In this document: one piece after another, positions 23,183 to 31,555 of the stretch | Layout: each line of letters opens with the position of its first letter | Position numbering within the stretch: the stretch's first letter is position 1 | Assembly (NCBI GenBank): GCA_903901045.1 | Contig: CAIUPP010000120.1 | Coordinates: 1-64,000 of the forward strand | Source of the DNA: an uncultured Planctomycetota bacterium | GTDB lineage: Bacteria; Planctomycetota; Brocadiia; CAIUPP01 | Direction: 5' to 3' | Length of the DNA: 64,000 nt | Notes under the pieces: generated by a model | What the model saw: only the letters and a program-made list of their open reading frames with translations | The model's database searches: none | What the model was told of the DNA's origin: nothing | Made by a program: the position numbers and the translations under genes

Positions 23183-24439
23183 TCAGGCAAGATAGGCCTG
23201 TTCCACTTTCTTGATCGCGTTCAGCGCCTGGCGCGCCACGACCGGGGTGACGCGCTCGTTCCAGAAAAGCTGGAAGCTGTACTTGTCCGTAGCGCGGACG
23301 TTGGGAATCGGATACTCGCGCGTCGGATCACCCTTGTACAGCGGGGCGGTCCAGGGATACGTGGTCCCTTCGAAGACGTTGCGGTTCCTGTACCAGTCAT
23401 GGTCCGCAAAGACGTGAAGATAGGTCGTTCCGCAGGGCAGTCCTTCGGCGGACAGCGCCTTCACGAATGTCTCCTTGTTCACGCGCAACTTCGTCAGGTC
23501 AAGCTGGCCAATCAGGAACCAGTAGACCCCTTCGCTTCCGTGGGCCGCGTCCACGATCCGCACCGACTTCAATTTCTCACGGCAGGAGGCGATGAGCCAA
23601 CGGGCCGACTTCTGCCGCGCGGCGACGATCCGGGGGAGCTTCCTGAGCTGGACCCGCCCAATGCAGGCGGACAATTCGTTGAGGTTCATGTTGTGCGCGG
23701 CGAGCACATTCCCGTGCGTCCCGGTCAGGTTGAAGGGCTTGCCGCGATCCGCGCAGCGGCGGATCTGCCAGTAGGTCTCTTCGCTCTTGCTGAACACCAC
23801 GCCTCCCTGGCCGCCGGTGCAATGGTGTTTGCCGGACATGGTCGAAAAGGCGCCGATATCCCCGAGCGAGCCGACACGCTTCCCCCGATAAAGGGCGCCG
23901 TGGGCCTGGGCGCAATCCTCGATGACCGGAATTCCCTTGGCTTTGGCCAGGTCCAGGATCGGTTCCATCTCCGCAGGCAGGCCGGCGATATGCGTGACGA
24001 CGATGGCGCCGGTGTGTTTGGTGATCCGCTGGGCAAGCGACTTTGGGCTCATATTAAAGGAACCGGGCTCCGCATCGGCGGGCACCGGAATGCAGCCGGC
24101 CAGTGCGATAGGCATGAACCCGCCCGGATCGGAGATCGGGCCACAGATGACTTCCGAAAACGCCTTGACCTTCATCGCGCGCAGCGCGACATAGACGGCG
24201 CTCGATCCGGAGTTCACGCCATCGGCGTAACCGCCCCCCATGAATGCGGAGAACTCCTTGCAGTAGTTCTCTTCTTCCGCTCCGTTGTAGCCGATCGCAT
24301 TGCCGGACTCAATGGCCTGATCGAACAGCGCCACAACCGCCTGCTTTTCCTTTGCGTCAATCAAGCCGCGGGTCGGCCACTTGGGGACTGCCTTCGCTCC
24401 TCCATCCAACGCAAGAGTTGAGAGCTTCTTGAGAGCCAT
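23183..24439 (-). CDS. DegT/DnrJ/EryC1/StrS family aminotransferase (second paralogue)
   Basis: A 418-residue PLP-dependent aminotransferase-like protein, first gene of the leftward operon. The cofactor region NSGSSAVYVALRA is at residues 77-89, the ring aspartate is Asp175 in VIEDCAQAH, and the PLP lysine is Lys204 in STMSGKHHCTGGQGGVVF. I chose ATG 24439 because it has GGAGAG upstream and family-like sequence starts there. The in-frame start at 24553 would run through the promoter. The leader of about 105 bases between the promoter and ATG carries two GGACTA half-sites. It probably forms or consumes an amino sugar or aminocyclitol together with the other DegT enzyme. Confidence 0.88.
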   Translation of the reverse strand: MALKKLSTLALDGGAKAVPKWPTRGLIDAKEKQAVVALFDQAIESGNAIGYNGAEEENYCKEFSAFMGGGYADGVNSGSSAVYVALRAMKVKAFSEVICGPISDPGGFMPIALAGCIPVPADAEPGSFNMSPKSLAQRITKHTGAIVVTHIAGLPAEMEPILDLAKAKGIPVIEDCAQAHGALYRGKRVGSLGDIGAFSTMSGKHHCTGGQGGVVFSKSEETYWQIRRCADRGKPFNLTGTHGNVLAAHNMNLNELSACIGRVQLRKLPRIVAARQKSARWLIASCREKLKSVRIVDAAHGSEGVYWFLIGQLDLTKLRVNKETFVKALSAEGLPCGTTYLHVFADHDWYRNRNVFEGTTYPWTAPLYKGDPTREYPIPNVRATDKYSFQLFWNERVTPVVARQALNAIKKVEQAYLA

Positions 24440-24519
24440 CTTCTTCTCTCCTTCGTCAAATATGAGACGGTTACAGGGAAACGAACCCGCCACTTCTTTC
24501 CACACATCCGCAGGCGTGA

Positions 24520-24537
24520 GGACTACAATTGGACTAT
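24520..24537. promoter_or_regulatory. GGACTA direct repeat, candidate operator for the leftward operon
   Basis: GGACTA at 24520-24525 and again at 24531-24536 (as TGGACTAT, 24530-24537) are 11 bases apart, one helical turn. They lie just downstream of the leftward promoter's -10. The same TGGACTAT is one arm of the palindrome at 24617-24644. Confidence 0.5.
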
Positions 24538-24551
24538 CATTATCCTGAGAC

Positions 24552-24579
24552 ATTATATCAGTTGAGCCAGCAATGTCAA
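24552..24579 (-). promoter_or_regulatory. Consensus promoter of the leftward operon
   Basis: On the minus strand TTGACA (24579-24574) and TATAAT (24557-24552) are separated by 16 bases, both perfect hexamers. It would drive the seven genes from 24439 down to 17341. Confidence 0.8.
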
Positions 24580-24597
24580 ACCATGCAACGCATCAAC

Positions 24598-24627
24598 TTG
24601 ACAATCCACGGTAGTATGGACTATTAT
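24598..24627 (+). promoter_or_regulatory. Promoter of the first GntR-LacI regulator
   Basis: TTGACA (24598-24603) and TATTAT (24622-24627) are 18 bases apart. The -10 overlaps the left arm of the TGGACTAT palindrome, so the regulator probably represses itself. Confidence 0.7.
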
Positions 24628-24644
24628 ATCCGTGCGATAGTCCA
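24617..24644. promoter_or_regulatory. Palindromic operator TGGACTAT-N12-ATAGTCCA
   Basis: Two perfect 8-base arms (24617-24624 and 24637-24644) cover the -10 and start region of the regulator promoter. The symmetric form suits a dimeric GntR-type winged helix. Further half-sites at 24520-24537 flank the divergent leftward promoter. Confidence 0.65.
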
Positions 24645-24672
24645 CCTTGCTTTTTCCCGTGAGACAGTGGTT

Positions 24673-25821
24673 ATGGCGAGCAAGAAGCCGGTAGCCGGCC
24701 CGGTTGTGCAGCGGTTGGCGCATCTGCTGCGGCAGCGGGTCATTCACGGTCAATACCCGCCAGGGGAGTTCCTGCCCTCCGAGCGCGCACTGGCGGAGGA
24801 ACTGCGGGTCAGCCGTATGTCCATCTCGCGGGCGCTGGAGCAGTTGGCGCGCGAAGGGGTCGTCAAGCAGCACCTCGGGACGGGGACGCGCGTCCTGCCC
24901 GATGCGGGAAAGCGCCTTCCTCCGGGAACTATTGCAATCCTGCACCGCGTCTTCGAAGGGGCGCCTGCGCCCGAACCTGAACTGATTCTTCAGGGGATCG
25001 TGGACGCCCTGGCGCGCGAGCGCTTTGCGTACGAGATGTTCCCCGTCCTGTCCGGCGATTACGTGGGCCTGGTCGAGAAGGCGGTCAAGGTCGGGGAGAT
25101 TCTTTCATTGCGCGACCGCTACGGCGGATGGCTCTTTGTCGAGACCTGCGCTCCCGAGCAGACCGTGGCACTCCATCGCCTGCACGCGCCGGTGGTGGTC
25201 GCGAACCTTGAATCCGAACTGGAAGTGAGCGCCACCTGGGTGGATCACAAGCGCATCGCCGGCGCAGCGGTCCAGATCCTTGCCGCGCTGGGGCATCGCC
25301 GCATCGGCCTGGTGGCCACGCAGGCCAATAGCGCCTTCTACAAGAAGACGATTGAGGGATACCGGGAATCCATGACGCGGCTCAATCTGCCCATGGACGC
25401 CCGCTGGATTTCGCTCTGCGCGAGCAGCAACTCGCTGGACGCGTACGCGGCGGCGAGAACTCTTCTGCGCGTGGAGCCGCGGCCCACCGCCATTGTCGCC
25501 GGGCGCGACCTGCATGCCGAGGCGGTCTGCCGCGTGGCGTCGGAAACGGGGCTGGAGATCGGCCGCGACCTGTCCGTCATCGGCTTCGACAACGTCACCT
25601 GGCGTCGGGAGCCATCTGTTCTGACGACGTTCCACGAGCCCTGTTACGAGTTGGGCGCGGAGGCCGCGCGGATGCTGATCGAGCGGATGCACAAGGGAAG
25701 CGACGAGATCGAGAAGCGGGAGATCGCCGCCCCCCTGATCCTGCGTCGTTCCGCCGGCCCGCCCGCCGGCGTCGAGCCGGATTCGCAGTCCATTTCGGTG
25801 CGGCTGCGCGCGGAGGTGTGA
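24673..25821 (+). CDS. GntR-LacI hybrid transcriptional regulator (AraR-like), first
   Basis: A 382-residue regulator. Residues about 5-75 form a GntR winged helix (GEFLPSERALAEELRVSRMS, then ISRALEQLAREGVVKQH). Residues about 85-365 form a periplasmic-binding-protein-like sensor of the LacI type, with LGHRRIGLVAT, PTAIVAGRD and LSVIGFDN as in LacI/GalR and AraR. Such hybrids bind palindromes and release them on binding a sugar-like ligand. I chose ATG 24673 because the upstream in-frame region contains the promoter and operator. It sits between the leftward operon and the second regulator, so it most likely controls both directions in response to the pathway substrate. Confidence 0.88.
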   Translation: MASKKPVAGPVVQRLAHLLRQRVIHGQYPPGEFLPSERALAEELRVSRMSISRALEQLAREGVVKQHLGTGTRVLPDAGKRLPPGTIAILHRVFEGAPAPEPELILQGIVDALARERFAYEMFPVLSGDYVGLVEKAVKVGEILSLRDRYGGWLFVETCAPEQTVALHRLHAPVVVANLESELEVSATWVDHKRIAGAAVQILAALGHRRIGLVATQANSAFYKKTIEGYRESMTRLNLPMDARWISLCASSNSLDAYAAARTLLRVEPRPTAIVAGRDLHAEAVCRVASETGLEIGRDLSVIGFDNVTWRREPSVLTTFHEPCYELGAEAARMLIERMHKGSDEIEKREIAAPLILRRSAGPPAGVEPDSQSISVRLRAEV

Positions 25822-25923
25822 GGCGTCCCGCCTGCCCCGCGGCCCAACGTCATATGGACAACCACGACAGGCCCGCACTCCATCGATAGCCCCCTTGGAA
25901 TTCGCCATTCGTCATTTCTGGAA

Positions 25924-25960
25924 AAGTTGTCTTGACAACTTACGCGCGCCGAGGTATGGT
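25924..25960 (+). promoter_or_regulatory. Promoter with AAGTTGTC-TT-GACAACTT operator
   Basis: A perfect 8+2+8 palindrome (25924-25941) overlaps the -35 TTGACA (25932-25937). The -10 TATGGT (25955-25960) follows after 17 bases. The palindrome has the TTGTC/GACAA form usual for GntR-family sites. It lies 55 bases before the second regulator. Confidence 0.7.
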
Positions 25961-25996
25961 ACAGGGGCTTAGCTTCAAGGTCCCTGGAGAGCCGTC

Positions 25997-27082
25997 GTGA
26001 CGCCACTCGCACGAGCGCCGAAGCATGCGCAAATCGCCGAGAATATCCGGCGTTTGATCCGTCAGGGGAAGGTGCCCGTCGGCGAGGCGATCCCCACGGA
26101 ACACGCCCTTTGCAAGATGTTCAATTGCAGCCGGGGCACCGTGCGGCGCGCGCTGGACACGCTGGTGCAGGAGGGGATCGTCCGACGGAAGCACGGCTCG
26201 GGGCATTATGCGGCCAAGCGCACCGGCTCGCGTCAGATGCTCCTGGGGCTGATCGTCCCGAACATCCTCAATGCCGAAGTGCTGCGCATCGCGCAACTGC
26301 TCACCCTCGAAGCGGGGCGCATGGGGTACGGCATCGTCCTGAGCATGACCAATGAGCAGTCCGCCGTCGAGCGCCAGTTCATCCGCGAGCTTTCCCGGCT
26401 GAAGGCCGCCGGGGTGATCAAGTTCCCCACGCTGCCGGAGACCGCCGGCTTCGAATCGGATATCCGGTCGCAATTGCGCACCCTCGCGCTGCCGTGCGTC
26501 ATCATCAACGACTTCTGGACCGACACCGCCCACGATCATCACGTTGCCTTCGACGAAGGAGCGGCGCTGGAGATGGCCGTGGAGCACCTCACGGCGCTGG
26601 GGCACAAGCGGATCGGGTGGGTGGACGGTTCGGACGGTCCGCGGCGCTCGGCGTTGCGCGCCCTGCGCGAGGCGCTCGCAAGGCGGAAGCTGACTCTTCC
26701 GGACAAGCAGGTCCTCTTCTGCCCGCCGTATGACACGCCTCCCGTCGAGCGGCTCTGGCCCGGCAAACAGCCCGGGCCGACCGCCCTCATCACCCCGTAC
26801 GACGGAATGGCCGTGCGCCTCGTTGAAACGCTTCCGCGGACCGGGCGCAGGGTGCCCCAGGATGTCTCGGTAGTCAACCTGAACGGCCAATCGTTCTATT
26901 CCACGCAGGGACTCGACCTGACCACGGCGGTTCCGCCGTACGACCGGATTGTCGAGAAGGCGCTGGAGATCCTTACACAGGGAGATCGCGACCTGGGGGT
27001 CTGTCATTGCATTTTCCGTCCGAGCTTCCACGCCGGAAGCAGCAGCGGGCCGGCGCGGCGGCAGGACCTTAGGCAAACGTAG
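25997..27082 (+). CDS. GntR-LacI hybrid transcriptional regulator, second
   Basis: A 361-residue regulator of the same architecture as its upstream neighbour but divergent in sequence. The GntR winged helix covers residues about 8-72 (GEAIPTEHALCKMFNCSRGT, then VRRALDTLVQEGIVRRKHGSG). The LacI-like ligand domain has LLGLIVPNILNAE, LGHKRIGWVDGSDG and DVSVVNLNG. The start is GTG 25997 with CTGGAG upstream. The MttB-like gene begins 10 bases after its stop, so regulator and structural genes share a transcript. The overlapping operator suggests autorepression of the whole rightward block. Having a second, different sensor suggests two inducers or two metabolic inputs. Confidence 0.88.
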   Translation: MTPLARAPKHAQIAENIRRLIRQGKVPVGEAIPTEHALCKMFNCSRGTVRRALDTLVQEGIVRRKHGSGHYAAKRTGSRQMLLGLIVPNILNAEVLRIAQLLTLEAGRMGYGIVLSMTNEQSAVERQFIRELSRLKAAGVIKFPTLPETAGFESDIRSQLRTLALPCVIINDFWTDTAHDHHVAFDEGAALEMAVEHLTALGHKRIGWVDGSDGPRRSALRALREALARRKLTLPDKQVLFCPPYDTPPVERLWPGKQPGPTALITPYDGMAVRLVETLPRTGRRVPQDVSVVNLNGQSFYSTQGLDLTTAVPPYDRIVEKALEILTQGDRDLGVCHCIFRPSFHAGSSSGPARRQDLRQT

Positions 27083-27092
27083 AGGTGGAATT

Positions 27093-28583
27093 ATGCTGAA
27101 ATCATCGGCGGTTGAAGCGCTGTCGTCGAAAGTGTTGAAGCTCTTGTCTGAAGTGGGGGTGTTGGTTGAGAACGACGAGATGGTCAAGCTCTGCCTGGCC
27201 AAAGGATGCACGGCCGGCCCGGACCATCGCCTGCGCATCCCGCCGCAGCTGATCGCCGAAATGGTGGCGTTCCAGCAGAAAAGCCAGAAGCAGGAGGCGC
27301 GCGACGAGGAACTGGTCGAGACCTGCGGCCCCGACTGGGCGCACCACCTGGCCTGGACCGGCACAGGCGAGAAGTTCCGCAAGACGCTCAAGAAGAAGTT
27401 CCTCATGCAGGCGTTCGATTGCGGCCCGACCACTTTCTACGATTACCAGGCCGGCAAGGTCCGTCCGGTGAACACGGAAGTGTTCGACAATATGATGAAA
27501 TTCGCCGAGGCGACCCCCGAGATCGGCTACACCAGCATGTGGTACCGGCAGGACATGCCGCCCCAGATCGAGCGCATCGCCTCGCTTCGCCGCAGCATGG
27601 ACCTCACCTCGAAGTTCGCCGGCATCGAAGCGATCTACCCGGAGGTGATCAAGTACCTCAAGGAAGCCAGCGTGGTGCTCACCGGCGACCCGAATTCCTC
27701 CGCCTACCTGGCCGGCTCCGAGTGCATGACGATGCCGCTGATCCTGGAGAAGCGCTCGGCCGAGGACATCCTCGAGCGCAAGCGCTGCGGCGTGCGTCGC
27801 TACCACGTCGCCAGCATGCCGACGATGGGCGTCAGCACTCCCTCGACGCTGGCCGGCTCGATCGTCATGGGCGCCGCCGAACTGCTCGGCGGCATGGCCG
27901 TCTGCTGGTGCGTGGACCCGGAGAGCGACATCACGGCGCGCATGATCACCCTCATCGCCGACATGCGCAACGGCAACTCCACCACCTTCGGCCCCTATTA
28001 CTGCCAGTACGATAACGCCGTGCGCCAGATGTTCGACAAGCTGTGGGGCGGGCACTGCATGGTGGAGGTGTTCTTCAGCCCCACCAGCCGCAAGCCGGGC
28101 TTGCAGACGGTGTTCGAGAACTACTACGGAACCACCTGCCGGCGGCGCTGGGACAAGGACGCGGACATTCCCTACGCGGGGATGGGGACGCTCTTCAACG
28201 GCGGCGTCGGCTCGCCGACGCAGTTCATGCTGGACATGGAAATCCGCAAGGCGGAGTGGGCCTATGGCAGGCCCATTCAGGTCAACGACGAGACGCTGAA
28301 TTTCGATGAAATCGTCTCCGTCACGAAAGCGCACAGCAACTTCTTCATGAGCGACCACACCGTGCGGCATTGCCGCGGGATGTGGAACAGCGAATACTTC
28401 CGCTCCGACGATCCGTACAGCGGCCAGGCGTGGGACGGCTCCGAGAAGGCGATTCTCGACCGCTGCGACGAGGCATGGCGTGCGAACCTGGCGAAGTGGC
28501 AGCCGCCGACTTTCCCGGCGGAGCAGATTCGGGCGATTGACCAGTTGGTGGCGCGGGCCAAAAAAGAATTTGGAATTCAGTAA
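27093..28583 (+). CDS. MttB-like (trimethylamine methyltransferase family) protein, first
   Basis: A 496-residue protein of the MttB superfamily without pyrrolysine: the frame is open with no internal TAG. The N-terminal helix pair LKLLSEVGVLVENDEMVKLC followed by LRIPPQLIAEMV matches the family start, and the TIM-barrel part has SNFFMSDHTVRH near the end. Known non-pyrrolysine members (such as MtgB for glycine betaine) move a methyl group from a quaternary amine to a corrinoid protein. No corrinoid protein or activase is nearby. I chose ATG 27093 with AGAGGTGG upstream. It is the first structural gene after the second regulator and 14 bases before the transketolase gene. Confidence 0.8.
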   Translation: MLKSSAVEALSSKVLKLLSEVGVLVENDEMVKLCLAKGCTAGPDHRLRIPPQLIAEMVAFQQKSQKQEARDEELVETCGPDWAHHLAWTGTGEKFRKTLKKKFLMQAFDCGPTTFYDYQAGKVRPVNTEVFDNMMKFAEATPEIGYTSMWYRQDMPPQIERIASLRRSMDLTSKFAGIEAIYPEVIKYLKEASVVLTGDPNSSAYLAGSECMTMPLILEKRSAEDILERKRCGVRRYHVASMPTMGVSTPSTLAGSIVMGAAELLGGMAVCWCVDPESDITARMITLIADMRNGNSTTFGPYYCQYDNAVRQMFDKLWGGHCMVEVFFSPTSRKPGLQTVFENYYGTTCRRRWDKDADIPYAGMGTLFNGGVGSPTQFMLDMEIRKAEWAYGRPIQVNDETLNFDEIVSVTKAHSNFFMSDHTVRHCRGMWNSEYFRSDDPYSGQAWDGSEKAILDRCDEAWRANLAKWQPPTFPAEQIRAIDQLVARAKKEFGIQ

Positions 28584-28597
28584 CAGGAGCTCCGGCT

Positions 28598-29425
28598 ATG
28601 GCGAAATCGAACGCATGGGTGGAGGAGTGCAACGATCTGGCGCTGAAGGTGCGCGAACACTGCCTGCGGATGACGCACCGCGGCAAGAGCGGGCACGTCG
28701 GCAGCATGTTGAGCATGGCGGAGATTCTCTCCGTGCTTTACAAGCGCGTCCTCAAAGTGGACCCGAAGCAGCCGAAATGGGCGGGTCGCGACCGCTTCAT
28801 CCTCAGCAAGGGGCATGGCGGCGGCGCGGTGTACGCGGTCCTCACCGAACTGGGCTTCTTCCCCGAGGACTGGCTTCAGGGCTATTACCGCGATGAGGGG
28901 CGGCTGATGGGCCACATCAGCCATTACGTCCCCGGCGTGGAGTTCTCGACCGGCTCGCTCGGCCACGGCCTGCCCGTTGCGGTCGGCATGGCCCTGGCCG
29001 CCAAGGTCGCCGGCAAGAAGCACCGCGTGATCTGCCTGATGAGCGACGGCGATTGCGACGAAGGATCGAGCTGGGAGGCGCTGATGTTCGCCGCGCAGCA
29101 CCACCTCGACAACCTCACCGTCGTGGTGGACTACAACAAGGTGCAGGCGCTGGGGCATTCCAAGGATGTGATCGACCTCGAACCGTTCGCCAAGAAGATG
29201 GAGGACTTCCACTGGGCGGCGAAGGAAGTGGACGGCCACGACGTGGTGGCCATCGACGCGGCGCTCAAGAAGCTGCCCTTCGAGAAGGGCAAGCCCTCCT
29301 GGCTGATCTGCCACACCATCAAGGGGAAGGGAGTCAGTTGGATGGAGGACACCGTTTCCTGCCACTACGGTTGCGTCAACGACGCCCAGTTGGCGAAGGC
29401 CCTGAAAGAATTGGGGGTGGAATAA
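28598..29425 (+). CDS. Transketolase-like N-terminal subunit (TPP-binding)
   Basis: A 275-residue split transketolase half. It has MTHRGKSGHVGSMLSM at the N-terminus, SKGHGGGAVY, GSLGHGLPVAVGMA, and the thiamine-pyrophosphate/Mg motif SDGDCDEGSSWE ending in VVVDYNK. It needs the C-terminal subunit encoded one base downstream. Full transketolases are about 660 residues; split forms occur in many anaerobes and in specialised pathways such as apulose-4-phosphate cleavage. The cluster context suggests it cleaves or builds a pathway-specific ketose rather than serving the pentose phosphate pathway. Two-carbon transfer is inferred from the family. Confidence 0.88.
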   Translation: MAKSNAWVEECNDLALKVREHCLRMTHRGKSGHVGSMLSMAEILSVLYKRVLKVDPKQPKWAGRDRFILSKGHGGGAVYAVLTELGFFPEDWLQGYYRDEGRLMGHISHYVPGVEFSTGSLGHGLPVAVGMALAAKVAGKKHRVICLMSDGDCDEGSSWEALMFAAQHHLDNLTVVVDYNKVQALGHSKDVIDLEPFAKKMEDFHWAAKEVDGHDVVAIDAALKKLPFEKGKPSWLICHTIKGKGVSWMEDTVSCHYGCVNDAQLAKALKELGVE

Positions 29426-29426
29426 C

Positions 29427-30350
29427 ATGAGAACACTCTTCAACAAAGTGCTGGTCGAGCGCGCGAAGAAAGACAAGCGGATCTACATGATCCTGGCGGA
29501 CATCGGCTACGGGGAGATCGAGCCGTTCCGCGAGGCCTTCCCGGAGCGCTGGTACAACTGCGGCGTGGCCGAGCAGAACATGACGGGGGTGGCCTGCGGC
29601 GTGGCGATGGAGGGAAACATCGCGATCACGTACAGCATCGCCAATTTCCCCACCCTGCGCTGCCTGGAGCAGATCCGCAACGACGTCTGCTACCACAACG
29701 TCAACGTCAAGGTGGTCATCATCGGCGGTGGCCTGGCCTACGGCGCGCTGGGCGTCAGCCATCAGGCCACGGAGGACATCGCGATCATGCGCGCCCTGCC
29801 GAACATGGTGGTCTTCTGCCCCTGCGACTTCGCCGAAGCCGAAGCGGGCGTCCACGCCATGCTCGACTACGACGGGCCGTTCTATTACCGCTGCGGCTAC
29901 AAGAAGGAGCCGCCTGTCCACGATGGGCCGATCAAGCTCAAGCTGGGCAAGTCCATCCAGGTGCGCGATGGGAACGACGCGACCATCATCTTCGCCGGCA
30001 CCATCGGCAACCAGGTCACCCCGGCCGCCGAAGCGCTGGCGCTCCAGGGGATCAACTGCCGCGTGATCAGCATGCACACCGTCAAGCCGATTGACCGCAA
30101 GGCGATTGTCGCCGCCGCGAAGGAGACCGGCGCCATCATCACCGTCGAAGAGCACCAGCTCAACGGCGGCCTCGGCGGCGCTGTGTCGGAAGTGCTGTGC
30201 GACGAATGCGTCGCCCCGGGGAAATTCCTGCGCCTCGGTCTGCCCGATAAGTACATCAGCAAGGTCGGCGGCCACGAGTGGCTCCTCGATCAGTACGGGC
30301 TTTCCGCGCCGAAGATCGAGAAGACCGTGCGGAATCTGCTGACGAAATAG
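29427..30350 (+). CDS. Transketolase-like C-terminal subunit
   Basis: A 307-residue partner of the preceding gene, with the pyrimidine-binding domain and C-terminal domain of transketolase. The activating glutamate lies in NCGVAEQNMTGVACG, the cofactor-pocket region in VIIGGGLAYGALGVSHQATEDIA, and the C-terminal domain has ISMHTVKPIDRKAIV and TVEEHQLNGGLGGAVSE. It starts one base after the previous stop, so coupled translation is expected. Together the two subunits total about 582 residues, within the range of split transketolases. A palindrome-containing gap of 125 bases separates it from the next gene. Confidence 0.88.
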   Translation: MRTLFNKVLVERAKKDKRIYMILADIGYGEIEPFREAFPERWYNCGVAEQNMTGVACGVAMEGNIAITYSIANFPTLRCLEQIRNDVCYHNVNVKVVIIGGGLAYGALGVSHQATEDIAIMRALPNMVVFCPCDFAEAEAGVHAMLDYDGPFYYRCGYKKEPPVHDGPIKLKLGKSIQVRDGNDATIIFAGTIGNQVTPAAEALALQGINCRVISMHTVKPIDRKAIVAAAKETGAIITVEEHQLNGGLGGAVSEVLCDECVAPGKFLRLGLPDKYISKVGGHEWLLDQYGLSAPKIEKTVRNLLTK

Positions 30351-30390
30351 CGGAGGGTGGTCTGAGGCGTCCGCGCTTTGACCGCGGGCA

Positions 30391-30412
30391 GGGGCAAGGC
30401 ATGCCTTGCCCC
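30391..30412. repeat. Palindrome GGGGCAAGGCATGCCTTGCC in the transketolase/URO-D gap
   Basis: A fully self-complementary 22-base sequence in the only gap over 100 bases in the rightward block. It resembles the GGGGCGCAGCATGCTGCGCC palindromes at 44714 and 45613. It may be an intercistronic attenuator or a dispersed repeat. Confidence 0.5.
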
Positions 30413-30475
30413 TACAACGGACGTAGGTTCCGAGCCTGCTTCTCGAATAGCTCGACTTTTTCGGAGTGCCTTGAT

Positions 30476-31534
30476 ATGAACTCACGCGAACGCGTCCTTG
30501 CGACGTTGAGCCACCGCCAGGCCGACCGTGTGCCGATCGCGGAGATGTGGATCGACCCGAAGATCGTCCGGGCGATCCTTCCGGGGGCGACCAACTCGAA
30601 TGAGCTGGTCGAGCATCTGGGGACGGACATGGTCACCGTCCTCACCATGATCTACGACGCCGACGAGGTGGAGTGGGTGGACCGGGAGAAGCGCATCTTC
30701 CGCGATAAGTGGGGCGCGTTGCAGCACCTCACGCAGGAGGCCATCCCCGTCCCGACCACCCCGGCGCGCATCGAGTCGCCGGAGGACCTGGCCCGCTACA
30801 CCCCGCCCGACCCGGCCAAGTCGCCGGTGATCGAGAAGGTGCGGCGGTTGAAGGCGCGTTACCCGGATAAAGCCGTGGCGGTGGTGGGGGAATCCGGTTG
30901 GGCCCCCGCGGCCTTCATGCGCGGCGGCATCGAGCATCTCTTCCTCGATCTCGCGATGCGCCCGGAATTCGCCAAGGACCTGATGGGCGTCGGCGCGGAC
31001 TATTACGCCGGCCTCTTCCCGCTGGTCGTCAAAGCCGGCGCTGATGTGATCTTCCTCGGCGACGACTACTCCGACAAGAACGGCCCCATGATGTCCCCCA
31101 AGATGTTCGAGGAGATTATCCTTCCGCACGACACCAAGGTCGTCGCCTCCATCAAGAAAGCGGGGGCGTTCTGCATCAAGCACACCGACGGCGACATCCG
31201 CAAAATCATGGACTGGTTGGTGGGCACGGGGCTCGACGCCTTCGGCCCGCTGGAGGATGTGCCGGGGATGGAGTTGGAGAAGATATTCGCCAGGTATCCC
31301 GGGAAGATCACCGTGATGGGCAACCTCAGCGTGGACCTGCTCGGGCGCGGCTCGGTCGAAGAGGTGATCGCCGGCACCAAGCACCTCCTGCGCACAGTTT
31401 CCTCCAAAGGGCCGCACATCATGTCCTCCGGCAACACCATCGCCTCCTGCGTGAAGCCGGAGAACTACGTGGCTATGGTGCGCACCGTCCAGGAGTTCGG
31501 CAAGTACCCGATTGATCTGGCGAGGCTGAAGTAA
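30476..31534 (+). CDS. Uroporphyrinogen decarboxylase family (URO-D/MtaA-like) protein, first
   Basis: A 352-residue TIM barrel of the URO-D superfamily, which includes HemE and the methylcobamide:CoM methyltransferases MtaA/MtbA. Recognised by MNSRERVLATLSHRQADRVP at the start, FMRGGIEHLFLDLAM in the middle, and the late FGPLEDVPGMELEKI. It lacks the invariant substrate-pocket sequence of HemE, so heme synthesis is unlikely. I chose ATG 30476 because family sequence begins there. With MttB-like neighbours it could be a methyl-accepting partner. Many such proteins in sugar clusters have no assigned role. It lies 21 bases before the SDR gene. Confidence 0.82.
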   Translation: MNSRERVLATLSHRQADRVPIAEMWIDPKIVRAILPGATNSNELVEHLGTDMVTVLTMIYDADEVEWVDREKRIFRDKWGALQHLTQEAIPVPTTPARIESPEDLARYTPPDPAKSPVIEKVRRLKARYPDKAVAVVGESGWAPAAFMRGGIEHLFLDLAMRPEFAKDLMGVGADYYAGLFPLVVKAGADVIFLGDDYSDKNGPMMSPKMFEEIILPHDTKVVASIKKAGAFCIKHTDGDIRKIMDWLVGTGLDAFGPLEDVPGMELEKIFARYPGKITVMGNLSVDLLGRGSVEEVIAGTKHLLRTVSSKGPHIMSSGNTIASCVKPENYVAMVRTVQEFGKYPIDLARLK

Positions 31535-31555
31535 CCCGAGTCACGGAGACAGGAT

